Below, in pieces: positions 17,071 to 25,913 of a DNA stretch of 64,000 nt. The translations under genes were made by a program, and so were the position numbers. Origin of the DNA: DATAGF01 sp963834875 (GTDB lineage: Bacteria; Actinomycetota; Thermoleophilia; Miltoncostaeales; Miltoncostaeaceae); the NCBI GenBank assembly GCA_963834875.1, contig CAWIDG010000001.1, forward strand, positions 175,046 through 239,045. The letters run 5' to 3'. Numbering within the stretch: the first letter of the stretch is position 1; the number at the start of each line of letters is the position of its first letter. The notes beneath the pieces were generated by a model. It saw only the letters and a list, made by a program, of their open reading frames with translations. It ran no database searches and was not told where the DNA came from.

Positions 17071-18156
17071 ATGACCGACGCCATCCTCGCCCGCGCCGCC
17101 GACGGCGGGCGGATCACGCCGGACGAGGCCGTCGTCCTCTACCGGCAGGCCCCGCTCGCCGAGCTGGGCGCGGCGGCCGACGCGGTCGTGCGGCGCCGCT
17201 ACGGCGATGACGTGACCTACAACGTCAACGCCCACCTCAACCCGACCAACATCTGCGTGGTCGGGTGCGGCTTCTGCGCCTTCGCCGTCTGGACGGAGAA
17301 GGACGAGCGGGCCTACGCGTACAGCGTCGACCAGCTCGTCGACCGGGCGTCGCAGCTCGCCGAGCTCGGCATCACCGAGCTCCACATCGTCGGCGGGATG
17401 ACCAAGGAGTACGACCTCCCGTACTACGAGGAGCTGTTCGCCGAGCTGAAGGCGACGCTGCCGCACGTCGCGCTGACCGCGCTCACGGCGGTGGAGGTCG
17501 ACTTCATCGCCCGCCTGTCGAAGGTCTCCAGCGCCGAGGCCCTGCGCCGGCTGCGGGCCGCCGGGCACGACACCATGCCGGGCGGCGGGGCGGAGGTCTT
17601 CAGCCCGCGCGTGCGCAAGATCATCGCCGACCGCAAGGTGCCGGCGGAGACCTGGCTCGCGGTCCACCGCGAGGCGCACCGGCAGGGGCTCAGGACGAAC
17701 GCCACCCTGCTCTTCGGCCACTTCGAGACGCCGGAGGAGCAGGTCGACCACATGAGCCGGCTCCGCGACCTGCAGGACGAGACGAGCGGCTTCCAGGCCT
17801 TCATCCCCCTGCCGTTCCTGCCCGGCAACACGGACTTCGCGTACCTGCCCGGGCCCACGCGCGAGGAGAAGCTGCGCACGATCGCCGTCGCGCGCCTGTT
17901 CCTGGACTCGTTCCCGCACGTCAAGGGCCACTGGGTGATGCTCGGCGAGGAGATCACGTCCGAGGCCCTCGGCTTCGGCCTGGACGACCTGTCGGGAACG
18001 CTCACCGAGGAGCGCATCGCGCACGCGACGACGGTCCAGACGCCGCTGGGGCTCTCGCAGGAGCGGATGGAGACCCTGATCCGCGCCGGCGGCAAGGTCC
18101 CGGTCGAGCGCGACACGCTCTACCGCCCCGTCCGGCGCGACGAGGTCGTCGCCTAA
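17071..18156 (+). CDS. mqnE: Aminofutalosine synthase MqnE (radical SAM)
   Basis: A 361-residue radical SAM enzyme of the MqnE/MqnC/CofH group. The iron-sulfur motif is CVVGCGFC (CxxxCxxC), preceded by NVNAHLNPTNIC; the MqnE-type ELHIVGGM stretch distinguishes it from MqnC, which has QGG. The downstream PGGGAEVFSPRVRKII and TLLFGHFE segments are also typical. MqnE makes aminofutalosine from 1-(carboxyvinyl)oxybenzoate in the futalosine route to menaquinone. No other mqn gene is seen here. Confidence 0.93.
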   Translation: MTDAILARAADGGRITPDEAVVLYRQAPLAELGAAADAVVRRRYGDDVTYNVNAHLNPTNICVVGCGFCAFAVWTEKDERAYAYSVDQLVDRASQLAELGITELHIVGGMTKEYDLPYYEELFAELKATLPHVALTALTAVEVDFIARLSKVSSAEALRRLRAAGHDTMPGGGAEVFSPRVRKIIADRKVPAETWLAVHREAHRQGLRTNATLLFGHFETPEEQVDHMSRLRDLQDETSGFQAFIPLPFLPGNTDFAYLPGPTREEKLRTIAVARLFLDSFPHVKGHWVMLGEEITSEALGFGLDDLSGTLTEERIAHATTVQTPLGLSQERMETLIRAGGKVPVERDTLYRPVRRDEVVA

Positions 18157-18220
18157 GCGCTTCTACACCCTGGCGGAGGCCTCGGCGGCCATCGGCGCGC
18201 TCGGCGCCCTGATCGCAGAG

Positions 18221-18538
18221 ATGCGCGAGGCCCGCGCCGTCATGGCCGACCGCGAGCGCGCCGCGCGGCTGCGGGGCGTCGCCGAGGGCAACGGGGGCGG
18301 CGCGGACGGCAGCGTCTTCGCCGAGGCGGCGCTGCGGTTCACCGCGGGCCTCGCGCAGATCGACCGCTGGGGCGTGATCGTGCGGGACCTCGACACCGGC
18401 ATCTGCGACTTCCCCGCCCTGCGCGAGGGCCGCGAGGTCTACCTCTGCTGGCAGGTGGGCGAGGAGCGGATCGAGTGGTGGCACGAGACCGACGCCGGCT
18501 TCGCCGGCCGCCGGCCCCTGGACGACGCGATCCCCTGA
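18221..18538 (+). CDS. DUF2203 family protein (5' end unresolved)
   Basis: The C-terminal half has the family hallmark: RWGVIVRDLDTGICDFPA, VYLCWQVGEERIEWWHE and a GFAGRRPL tail. Family similarity actually begins earlier, around 18158 (RFYTLAEASAAIGALGAL), but that frame has no ATG, GTG or TTG upstream before it runs into mqnE. Either a CTG (18170 or 18212) is the start, or a base error lies near the mqnE stop. ATG 18221 is only the first standard start and would lose about 20 conserved residues. Confidence 0.75.
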   Translation: MREARAVMADRERAARLRGVAEGNGGGADGSVFAEAALRFTAGLAQIDRWGVIVRDLDTGICDFPALREGREVYLCWQVGEERIEWWHETDAGFAGRRPLDDAIP

Positions 18539-18550
18539 CCCGCCCCGCCG

Positions 18551-19480
18551 TCAGCCGCCGAGCAGGTGCTCCGTGAACCAGCCGGCCGCGGCGCCCGCGG
18601 CATCGTCGAAGGCGTCCGTGTAGGCGTCGAAGTGCGCGCCCGGGAGCACGACGAGCCGCTTGGGCTCGAGCGCCCGCTCGTAGGCCTCGATGGCCAGGTC
18701 GGAGACCGTCAGGTGGTCCTTCGCCGCGACCACCATGAGGAACGGCGTCGGGGAGATCCAGGCGATGTAGGCGCCGGGCTCGTACTCCCAGAACATCTCC
18801 ACGCTGCGCAGCGTCACCTCGTTCTGCCACGAGGGGGCCCGCGTCTGCCCGGTCGTCGTGAACCACTCGTACGAGTCCGGCGTCGGCAGCGCAGACGGGG
18901 CCAGCGGGTCCTCGTCGACCACCGGGATCATGGCCGGCGGCTCGCCCGCGTAGCGGGCGGCGCGATCGGCATCGAACATCCCGCCGACCGCCGCGATGAA
19001 GTCGGAGCGGACGATGCGCCGGGAGTTGCGGTGGCCGCTGATCAGCGGCACCTGGCACGCCACGCACTTCACCCGGCGGTCGATGGCGCCGACGACGATG
19101 ACGTGCCCGCCCGAGTAGCTCGAGCCCCAGACCCCGATCCGCTCGGCGTTGACCTCCGGCCGGGTCTGGGCGTAGCTGATCGCGTTCCGGTAGTCGCGCA
19201 CCTGCTCCCAGGGGTCGATCTCCAGCCGCGGCTCGCCGTCGCTCGCGCCGAAGTTCCGGTGGTCGTAGACCAGCGCCCCCAGCCCCGCCGCGGCGAAGGC
19301 CTCGGCGAAGCGGTCGAGGTACATCTCCTTCACGGCGGAGAAGCCGTGGGCCATCACGACCGTCGGCACGGGGCCGGCCGCGTCGTCGGGGACGTACAGC
19401 CACCCCCGGAGCGTCACACCGTCGGCGTCGAACTCAACGTCGCTGCGCACCCCGCCCCCTTTCTTGGCCCGAGGGTTCAC
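18551..19480 (-). CDS. Alpha/beta hydrolase (dienelactone-hydrolase-like)
   Basis: A 309-residue alpha/beta hydrolase. Visible features: oxyanion-type VVMAHGFSAVKEM, YDHRNFGASDG, nucleophile elbow GVWGSSYSGG (G-x-S-x-G), an Asp in VVAAKDHLT and the catalytic His in LPGAHFDAY. No signal peptide. Function probably hydrolysis of an ester or lactone; substrate unknown. Start ATG 19480 gives a short basic leader; GTG 19450 is an alternative. Confidence 0.88.
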   Translation of the reverse strand: MNPRAKKGGGVRSDVEFDADGVTLRGWLYVPDDAAGPVPTVVMAHGFSAVKEMYLDRFAEAFAAAGLGALVYDHRNFGASDGEPRLEIDPWEQVRDYRNAISYAQTRPEVNAERIGVWGSSYSGGHVIVVGAIDRRVKCVACQVPLISGHRNSRRIVRSDFIAAVGGMFDADRAARYAGEPPAMIPVVDEDPLAPSALPTPDSYEWFTTTGQTRAPSWQNEVTLRSVEMFWEYEPGAYIAWISPTPFLMVVAAKDHLTVSDLAIEAYERALEPKRLVVLPGAHFDAYTDAFDDAAGAAAGWFTEHLLGG

Positions 19481-19503
19481 CCTTCACCGCCCCTCTGTGC
19501 GCG

Positions 19504-20320
19504 TCAAGGCAACGGGCGCCTCCGCAGGCCGCCCACGCAGGCGATCGACAGCAACGCGCACCACGCGAGCGTCCAGGCGACGCTGCCCCAGCCGGACGCC
19601 GGCACCAGCACCAGGTTGTCGTTGATCTCGAGCGACGGCGCCGCCGGCCCGCCCTGGTCGCGCCCCTGGAGCTCCGAGATCATGGGCGACACGATGGCGT
19701 GGGGCGCCACGTAGTAGAGCGCGCTGACCGCGGCGTCGGCGGTGCCGATGAGGTCCTGGTCGGCGGCCGCCTTCAGGTTCACCGCCGCCTGGGCCGCGAT
19801 GAAGACCACGAGGCCGAACGCGCCGGCCGCGATCGGGCCGACCACCGAGCTCGCCGCCGCGGCCGCCAGGAGCGTGAGCAGCAGGCCCACGGCCACCGCG
19901 AGGGAGTGGACCGCCAGGGGCCCGTCCAGCCCGAGCCCGAGCGCCAGGCTTCCCGCCTGCAGGGCCAGCGCCCAGGCGGCGACGATCGCGGCGAGGGCCG
20001 CGATCCGGGCTCCGGCGGCCGCGGCGGCGACCTCGGCCCGCGACGCGCCCGATCCCACGAGCAGGCCGAGGTGGCCCGAGGCGGCGTCCCGGTTGAGCGC
20101 GCCGGCGCCGAGGGGCACCGCGACGACGAGGCCGCCCAGCAGCAGGAGCGAGGCGCCGCCGCTGCGCAGGGCGTCCTCGCGCGCCAGGCCGGAGTCGGCG
20201 GCGGCAACGGCCGCGACGACGGCCGCCGCGACGACGCCCGCGCCGGCGGCCGCCCGCAGCCAGGGCCGCCGGGACAGGCGCAGGAGCTGCCCCCACGCGA
20301 GGCCGGGCGGCGCGGCTCAC
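19504..20320 (-). CDS. ABC-2-type transporter permease (frameshifted near start)
   Basis: A membrane protein of about 271 residues with at least six hydrophobic helices. The start is GTG 20320, overlapping the stop of the ATPase gene. In that frame only about seven sensible residues follow before the reading becomes unlike a membrane protein; removing one base at the GGG 20305-20307 links GTG smoothly to LAWGQLLRLSRRPWLRA and the rest. It is the last gene of the HIT-PMM-ATPase-permease operon. Confidence 0.78.
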
Positions 20321-20922
20321 CGCGGCGCGCCGTCGGCCATGTCGAGGCGGCGGCCCAGGGCCGGGGCGAGGCCCGCCGGGCGCGACGAGGCCGCCAGCAC
20401 CGCGGCGCCGCGCTCGCGGGCCCGGGCGACCTCACGCAGGGTGTCCCGGAGCGCCCAGGGGTCGTCGAGGACGACCAGCGAGGGGTCGCCGGCGATGGCG
20501 AGCGCGAGGCTGAGACGCCGCCAGCCCTCGGCGTCGAGGCCGCTGGTGCGCCAGCCGGTCACGAACTGGAGGCCCGCGCGGCCCAGCGCGTCCTCGGCCG
20601 TCGCGCGCGGGGATGCCGCGCCGCGGAGCGCCGCGATCATCCGGACGGCCTCGTTGACGCGCAGGCCCGAGGCGAAGCCGCGACCCTGGGGCCCGTAGCC
20701 GACCCGGGCGGGCACCTGCACCTCCCCGGCGAGCGGCACGAGCCCGAGCAGGCCGCGCAGCAGGCTCGTCTTGCCGGCGCCGGCCGGCCCGCTCACCAGC
20801 AGCCCCTCACCAGGGCCGAGGCGAAGCGAGACGCCGCGCACGGCCGGATCGGGACCCCCGTGGTACCGGACCTCCAGGCCGTCGGCCGCGACGAGGGGCT
20901 GGAGGTCTGTCGCGCCGGTCAC
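20317..20922 (-). CDS. ABC transporter ATP-binding protein
   Basis: A 201-residue ATPase. Walker A is GPAGAGKTSLL; Walker B is LVVLDDP, with Asp in place of the usual catalytic Glu; the signature helix is weak (GLDAEGWRRLSLALA rather than LSGGQ). It is paired with the permease that follows with a 4-base overlap. The degenerate signature and Walker B suggest low or altered ATPase activity. It starts at GTG 20922, overlapping the PMM gene stop. Confidence 0.85.
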   Translation of the reverse strand: MTGATDLQPLVAADGLEVRYHGGPDPAVRGVSLRLGPGEGLLVSGPAGAGKTSLLRGLLGLVPLAGEVQVPARVGYGPQGRGFASGLRVNEAVRMIAALRGAASPRATAEDALGRAGLQFVTGWRTSGLDAEGWRRLSLALAIAGDPSLVVLDDPWALRDTLREVARARERGAAVLAASSRPAGLAPALGRRLDMADGAPR

Positions 20923-22268
20923 CCGGAGCGGATGACCTCCAGCACCTCGTCGCGCCGGCGCTCCATGTCCTCCTCGGACACGAGCGACTCGAGATTGAGC
21001 CGCAGCAGCGGCTCGGTGTTGGAGGGCCGGACGTTGAAGTGCCAGTCGTCGTGCTCGACCGACAGGCCGTCGACCTCGACCTGGCGGGCGTCGGCGTAGC
21101 GCTCGCGCAGGCGCTGGATGGCCGCCGGGGCGTCCTCGACGGTGGAGTTGATCTCGCCCGAGACGTGGTAGCGCTCGCGGAAGCCGGCGACCATCTCCGA
21201 GAGGGGCCGCCCGGCGGTCGCGATCATCTCCATCACCAGGAGCGCCGGGATGAGGCCGCTGTCGGCGTACGAGAACTCGCGGAAGTAGTAGTGGCCGCTG
21301 ACCTCGCCGGCGAAGAGGGCGTTGACCTCCCGCATGCGGCGCTTGATGAAGGCGTGGCCGACGCGCCACATGTCCGGCGTGCCGCCCGCCGCCGCGACGG
21401 TGTCGCGCACGGCCCACGAGGCGCGCAGGTCGTACACGACGGTCGCCGGGCCCTCGCGCTCGAGCAGGTGGCGGGCGAGCAGGGCCGTGAGGAAGTCGCC
21501 GGGCACGAACTCGCCCGCGTCGTCGATGAAGAAGCAGCGGTCGGCGTCGCCGTCGAAGGCGATCCCGAGGTCGGCGCCCTCGTCGCGGACCTTGCCGATG
21601 ACGAACTCGCGGTTCTCCGGCAGCAGCGGGTTCGGCTCGTGGTTGGGGAAGGTGCCGTCGAGGTCGAGGAAGAAGGGCACGGCGTCGATGGCGAGCCGCT
21701 CGAGGGCGGGGGGCATGAACAGCCCGGCCATGCCGTTGGCGGCGTCGATCACGACCCGCAGGTCGCGCACGGCCGCGGGGTCCACGAACGACATGCAGCG
21801 CTCGATGTAGCGCCCGAGCAGGCCCTCGTCGCGCTCGCGCGTCCCGGGCGTGGCGGCGACCGGCGGCCCGTCCGCGGCGATCCTTCCCACCTCCCCGATG
21901 CCGGAGTCGCCGGACAGGGGCAGCGCCCCCTCGCGGACCATCTTGAGGCCGGTGTAGCGCGGCGGGTTGTGGCTGGCGGTGACGCACGCGCCGGCCTCGA
22001 GGCCGCCGTCGGCGACGGCGAAGTAGAGCATCTCGGTCGCGCAGAGCCCGAGCTCGACGACGTCCGCCCCGGCCGCGAGCGCCCCCTCGGCGACGGCCTC
22101 GGCCATCGACGGCGAGGACAGGCGCACGTCGTGCCCGAGCGCGATCCGCTTCGCGCCGGTGACCGCGACGAAGGCGGCGCCGGCCCGCCGGCCGCCCTCC
22201 TCGTCGATCTCGTCGGGGTAGACGCCGCGGATGTCGTAGGCCTTGAAGACCGCCGGGTCGAGGGTCAC
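20919..22268 (-). CDS. Phosphomannomutase/phosphoglucomutase
   Basis: A 449-residue alpha-D-phosphohexomutase that interconverts hexose 1- and 6-phosphates for sugar-nucleotide synthesis. All four motifs are present: catalytic TASHNPP, metal-loop DGDADR, sugar-binding GEVSGHYYF and phosphate-binding RPSNTEPLLR. GTG 22268 overlaps the stop of the HIT gene and the protein begins LDPAVFKAYDIRG, as usual. Same operon as HIT, ATPase and permease. Confidence 0.95.
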   Translation of the reverse strand: MTLDPAVFKAYDIRGVYPDEIDEEGGRRAGAAFVAVTGAKRIALGHDVRLSSPSMAEAVAEGALAAGADVVELGLCATEMLYFAVADGGLEAGACVTASHNPPRYTGLKMVREGALPLSGDSGIGEVGRIAADGPPVAATPGTRERDEGLLGRYIERCMSFVDPAAVRDLRVVIDAANGMAGLFMPPALERLAIDAVPFFLDLDGTFPNHEPNPLLPENREFVIGKVRDEGADLGIAFDGDADRCFFIDDAGEFVPGDFLTALLARHLLEREGPATVVYDLRASWAVRDTVAAAGGTPDMWRVGHAFIKRRMREVNALFAGEVSGHYYFREFSYADSGLIPALLVMEMIATAGRPLSEMVAGFRERYHVSGEINSTVEDAPAAIQRLRERYADARQVEVDGLSVEHDDWHFNVRPSNTEPLLRLNLESLVSEEDMERRRDEVLEVIRSG

Positions 22269-22753
22269 TCGGCGAACCCACCGGCGAGCAGGGCATAGGT
22301 CTCGTCGAGGTGCTGCGGCATGACGCGCACGTCTCCCAGGGCCGGCATGAAGTTCGTGTCGCCGACCCAGCGGGGGAGCAGGTGCATGTGCACGTGGTCG
22401 GCGATGCCGGCGCCCGCCGCCCGCCCCTGGTTGAGGCCCATGTTGAAGCCCTGTGGCCGCATCCGCTCCTCCAGCACCGCCTGGGCCCGCTTCGCCAGGG
22501 CCATCATCTCCGCGAGCGTGGCCTCGTCGAGCCCCGCGAGGGTGTCGGTGTGCGCGTAGGGGACGATCATGAGGTGGCCGTTGTTGTAGGGGTAGAGGTT
22601 CATGATCACGTAGGCCCGCTCCCCGCGGTGGAGGATGTACGTGCGGGCGTCGTCGTCCTGCGCCGGCAGGTCGCAGAAGACGCACGCCGGGCCGCCCTCG
22701 TAGCTCCCCCGGTGCTCCGCGGAGATGTACGCCATCCGCCAGGGGGACCACAT
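22265..22753 (-). CDS. HIT-family protein, Ap4A-hydrolase/phosphorylase-like
   Basis: A 162-residue histidine-triad protein. The catalytic triad motif DHVHMHLLPRW and the N-terminal WRMAYI...CVFC zinc-type segment match the actinobacterial HIT proteins that degrade diadenosine polyphosphates (Rv2613c type). ATG 22753 gives the family start MWSPWRM. It opens the four-gene minus-strand operon; corA lies upstream on the same strand with a 35-base gap. Confidence 0.92.
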   Translation of the reverse strand: MWSPWRMAYISAEHRGSYEGGPACVFCDLPAQDDDARTYILHRGERAYVIMNLYPYNNGHLMIVPYAHTDTLAGLDEATLAEMMALAKRAQAVLEERMRPQGFNMGLNQGRAAGAGIADHVHMHLLPRWVGDTNFMPALGDVRVMPQHLDETYALLAGGFAE

Positions 22754-22788
22754 GATGTCGGGGCCGCCGCCGCGGCGGCCCGCGCCGC

Positions 22789-23802
22789 TCACAGCCACCG
22801 CTTGTAGCGGAAGTAGGCCACCATGCCGATGAGGATCGCGAGCATCACCCCGACCACCGCCCAGAACGTGGCCGACGCGCCGGAGACCGGGTCTCCGCCG
22901 CCCGGCAGGCCCACGTTCATGCCGAAGACGCTCGCGATCAGGGTGAGGGGCAGCACGATGACGCTGATCGCGGTCAGGGCCCGCAGGATGTCGTTGACGC
23001 GGTGCGAGATCACCGACTCGTTGGTGGCCTCGAGGGCCTCCGCGACCTCCTTGTAGTTCTCGAGCAGGTCCCAGATGCGCTCGCTCTTGTTGACGATGTC
23101 GTCGAAGTAGAGCTCGAGGTCCTGCGGCGCGAAGCGCTGGCTGTTGCGGTCGAGCAGGCGCAGGGTCGTGCGCTGCGGCTTCACGATCCGGCGGTAGTTG
23201 ATGATCTCCTGCTTGATGTTCGAGATGTCGCGGACGAGGTCGTCGCTCTCGCCCTCGAAGAGGGCGTCCTCGATCGAGTCGAGCTTGAAGCCGATCTTGT
23301 CGAGGATCGGGAAGCAGTAGTCGTACATCGTGTTGACGATCTCGTAGAGCAGGAAGCCCGAGCCCTTGCTCATGTACTGGTCCCGCGCCGCCTCGCTGCG
23401 CTCGCAGCGCGACCAGAGCGCGCTCAGCGGCTTCAGGGGCTCGTTCGGCAGCGTGATCACGAGGTCCTCGGCGACGAAGAGGTTCAGCTCCGCCGCCTGC
23501 AGCCGTCCGGCGCGCTTGTCGAAGCGCGGGAAGTGCAGGACGATGAACAGGTAGTCGGCGTACTCGTCGATCTTCGCCCGCTGGCGCCGGCGCGACAGCA
23601 CGTCCTCGAGGTCGAGGGGGTGGAAGTCGTAGTGCTCGGCGAGCCAGTCGGTCTCGAGCTGGGTCGGCGACTCGATGTTCAGCCACGTGAGACCGTGCGC
23701 CTCGAGGCGCTGGACGTCCGGCCCGGTGCGGTCAGCCCGCGGCTCGTCCGCGGGCGCCCGCCCGCGCCACTGGCCTCGGCGGATCTTCGGGAGGTTCGCC
23801 AT
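22789..23802 (-). CDS. corA: CorA-family magnesium/divalent cation transporter
   Basis: A 337-residue CorA protein: a large N-terminal cytoplasmic domain with long helices, then two C-terminal membrane helices separated by the pore motif, here SVFGMNVGLPGG (the GMN signature). The last residues are basic (YFRYKRWL). It forms pentameric channels for Mg or other divalent ions. ATG 23802 begins MANLPKIRRG. A truncated recombinase lies immediately upstream. Confidence 0.93.
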   Translation of the reverse strand: MANLPKIRRGQWRGRAPADEPRADRTGPDVQRLEAHGLTWLNIESPTQLETDWLAEHYDFHPLDLEDVLSRRRQRAKIDEYADYLFIVLHFPRFDKRAGRLQAAELNLFVAEDLVITLPNEPLKPLSALWSRCERSEAARDQYMSKGSGFLLYEIVNTMYDYCFPILDKIGFKLDSIEDALFEGESDDLVRDISNIKQEIINYRRIVKPQRTTLRLLDRNSQRFAPQDLELYFDDIVNKSERIWDLLENYKEVAEALEATNESVISHRVNDILRALTAISVIVLPLTLIASVFGMNVGLPGGGDPVSGASATFWAVVGVMLAILIGMVAYFRYKRWL

Positions 23803-23989
23803 CGAGGCGGCCGTGGTGTAGTGGGGGCGAGCGCGTCCACGCAGCGATTCTGGCACACGAACTGCGCGGGGAAGGGGAGCCCGAGGGCACCGAGGGGAGA
23901 ATTCCGGATTCACGCCGGGCCATTCCGGGCCGATCCGGGCCGAGAGGGGAACGCCGAAGCGGTGTCGGTTCCGGGCATTTGCGGCGGTT

Positions 23990-24556
23990 CTCGTCTCGGG
24001 CCGAATCGCGCCGGGCGATCGTGAGCGTGCCCGCCGAGAGGTCCAGGTCGCCCCACCGCAACTCCTCAAACTCCCCGATGCGCGCCCCGGTGTAGGCGAG
24101 CAAGCGCACGAACAGGCGCCACCCCTCGGGGACGGCGGCGTAGAGGGCCTCCAACTCCTCCGGCTCCAGGTGCTTCACGGCGCCGCCGCGGGCGCGTGGG
24201 AGGCGGAGCCCGAGCGCCGGGTTGGCGCGGATCGCGCCCTCCTCCACGGCCGTTTGCAGGAGCGCCCGGAGCGGGGCCATCACCCGCGCGATCGTGGCGG
24301 GCGAGAAGCGCTTCTCCTCCAGGCGGGCGACGAGCGTTTTCAGGTCGCGGGCTTCGATATCCACGAGGCGCATCCCCCCGAGGAGCGGGAGGACGTGGAG
24401 GTCCAGGGCGCGGACGTAAACGGCGCGGGTCCCGGCGCGCACGCCGCGGCCGGTGCGCCCCCGATACGTCTCGCCCCGCTCGGCCCGGCCGCGCTCGGGA
24501 CCCCGGGCGCCCAAGGGCGCCACCCCGGGTCCCCGAAAAGTCAGGGGGGCGCCCAC
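23990..24556 (-). pseudogene. Tyrosine recombinase (phage-type integrase), 3'-truncated
   Basis: The N-terminal SAM-like core-binding domain is intact (YVRALDLHVLPLLGG, RDLKTLVARLEEKRFSPATI, VMAPLRALLQTAVEEGAI) and the catalytic domain starts normally with LLAYTGARIGEFEELRW, which carries the first catalytic Arg. After TLTIARRD the similarity ends near 24010, and the Lys, His-x-x-Arg and Tyr parts of the active site are missing. The bases beyond run into the corA promoter side. This is a remnant of an integrated element, not an active recombinase. Confidence 0.8.
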
Positions 24557-24908
24557 GGTGCGAGGCGCCCGGTCGGGTGCGAGCGTGCCCTCATCGGAAC
24601 CCCCGCACGAAAGGACACACCATGAGCGAAACGATCACCTACCCCGACCGGTAACGAGAGCCACAACCCCGACTTCGTCTGGCGCGGCCGCTGGTCCGGT
24701 GGTCTCAACTCGCCCGCGCTCCTCGCCTCGACCCTCGCGGGGAGGGGCTCCTTCTCGGGCCGACCGCCAGCGAGGTGGCCGAGTCGCTGACTAGTAGAGG
24801 AACGGGCGCCAGAAAATCACCCCCCGCGGCGGAGCCGGAGGCGATTTCTCCGGTTGACCCCCCGGTTGACCCCCCTAGCCCGGAGCCCCGAGCCCGAGAA
24901 CGAGAAAA

Positions 24909-24924
24909 CCCCGCCGGAGCGGGG
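24909..24924. terminator. Bidirectional intrinsic terminator
   Basis: Stem CCCCGC / GCGGGG with loop CGGA, preceded by AAAA and followed by CTTTC, so it has a T-run on the minus strand (GGGGTTTTC) and a weaker one on the plus strand. It probably ends transcription of the integrase-associated segment. Confidence 0.65.
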
Positions 24925-24971
24925 CTTTCGGGTCGAGCGGTGAGTGACGGTGTCACTCGTGAGCGTGATTT

Positions 24972-25008
24972 CCGGATTTCCAGCCCCGCCGAAGGCGGTG
25001 AAATCCGG
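24972..25008. repeat. Long hairpin with GAA apex
   Basis: Outer arms CCGGATTTC and GAAATCCGG (9 bp, perfect) enclose an inner stem CCGCC / GGCGG capped by GAA. Its apex is nearly identical to that of the next hairpin 25022-25064. Confidence 0.7.
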
Positions 25009-25021
25009 TTGGTCCGCATCT

Positions 25022-25064
25022 GCGAAAACGGCGCGCCCCGGCCGAAGGCCGGAGCCGTTTTCGC
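25022..25064. repeat. Second long hairpin with GAA apex
   Basis: Outer arms GCGAAAACGGC and GCCGTTTTCGC (11 bp, perfect) enclose an inner stem CCGGCC / GGCCGG capped by GAA. On either strand the T/A tract lies within the stem, so it could act as a terminator or a protein-binding structure upstream of the convergent 3' end of the LuxR-type regulator at 25128. Confidence 0.7.
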
Positions 25065-25127
25065 CGGCGCGCCCGGGGCCTGCCCGGCCTCAGCGGGCGC
25101 TTCAGAGCTCAGAAAGCCTGAATCGCG

Positions 25128-25820
25128 CTATTCGATGAGGCCGTTGCGGTATGCGTACCGGGTGGCCTCGGTGCGGTTCCCGACGCCGAGCTTGCGGTAG
25201 ATGTTCGACAGGTGGAACTTCACCGTCTGCTCGGTGACGTAGAGCTTGCTGGCGATGTCGAGGTTCGAGAGGCCCTCGGCGACGAGCCGCAGGATCGACA
25301 GCTCGCGGTCGGTGAGCCCGCCCGGGTGGCCTGTCCCCGTGCCGGCCGTCGCGGCGCCGCCCTCGCCGGCGCGGCCGCGCGGCGTGAAGACCGTCCCCTC
25401 GACGACCTGGCGGATGGTCGAGGGCAGGTCGAGCGGGTTGATCGTCTTCGCGACGTAGCCCGAGGCGCCGCCGTGGAAGGCCTGGTCGATGTGCTCGTTG
25501 GCCTCGGACATCGAGAGGATGATGATCTTGAGGTCCGGGTAGTCCTTGCGGAGCGAGGCCAGCGTCTGGAGGCCGTCGCCCTTGGGCATCCTCAGGTCGA
25601 GGATGACCACGTCGGGCCGCACGCGCGGGACGAGGGTCAGCATCTCCTCGCCGGTGGTCGCCTCGCCGACGACCTTGATGTCGGGGGCCGTCTCGAGGGC
25701 CCGCTTGATGCCGTCCAGCATCAGGCGGTGGTCGTCCGCGATGGCGACGCGAAGCGGGGACTTGGTCTGGACTGCGTCAGGCACGTCGGTGGTTGCCACG
25801 TTGTTCCTATCGGCAGACAT
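25128..25820 (-). CDS. NarL/LuxR-family response regulator
   Basis: A 230-residue response regulator: receiver domain (ADDHRLMLDG, phospho-acceptor Asp in VVILDLRMP, AKTINP Lys) and a C-terminal LuxR helix-turn-helix (LTDRELSILRLVAEGLSNLDIASKLYVTEQTVKFHL). The linker around residue 150 is Gly/Ala-rich. It lies 93 bases upstream-to-downstream from a stand-alone receiver and opposite a histidine kinase, which together probably form one signalling set. Confidence 0.93.
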   Translation of the reverse strand: MSADRNNVATTDVPDAVQTKSPLRVAIADDHRLMLDGIKRALETAPDIKVVGEATTGEEMLTLVPRVRPDVVILDLRMPKGDGLQTLASLRKDYPDLKIIILSMSEANEHIDQAFHGGASGYVAKTINPLDLPSTIRQVVEGTVFTPRGRAGEGGAATAGTGTGHPGGLTDRELSILRLVAEGLSNLDIASKLYVTEQTVKFHLSNIYRKLGVGNRTEATRYAYRNGLIE

Positions 25821-25913
25821 GCCTGCCTCCTTGAGCGTGGCGGTGCCAGCCTAACGCGCGACCGGCCCCGCAGATAGGCGGGACCCTAGACGGCCCCTCG
25901 GCCGTCGAAGGGG

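Larger units (their letters stand above)
24557..25127. other. Hairpin-rich, mostly non-coding stretch beside the integrase remnant
   Basis: No complete gene is convincing here. A short ORF starts at ATG 24622 after AAAGGA (MSETITYPDR) and stops at once. Two single-base changes would extend it through VWRGRWSGGL and TASEVAESL, so it may be a small decayed gene of the same element. A 12-base unit (CGGTTGACCCCC) is repeated in tandem at 24851-24874. Three strong hairpins follow and are listed separately. Confidence 0.45.

Noticed and set aside
24760..24830. Possible tRNA (sequence GGTGGCCGAGTCG looks like a Leu/Ser tRNA start)
   Set aside because: No acceptor or T-arm pairing could be found downstream.
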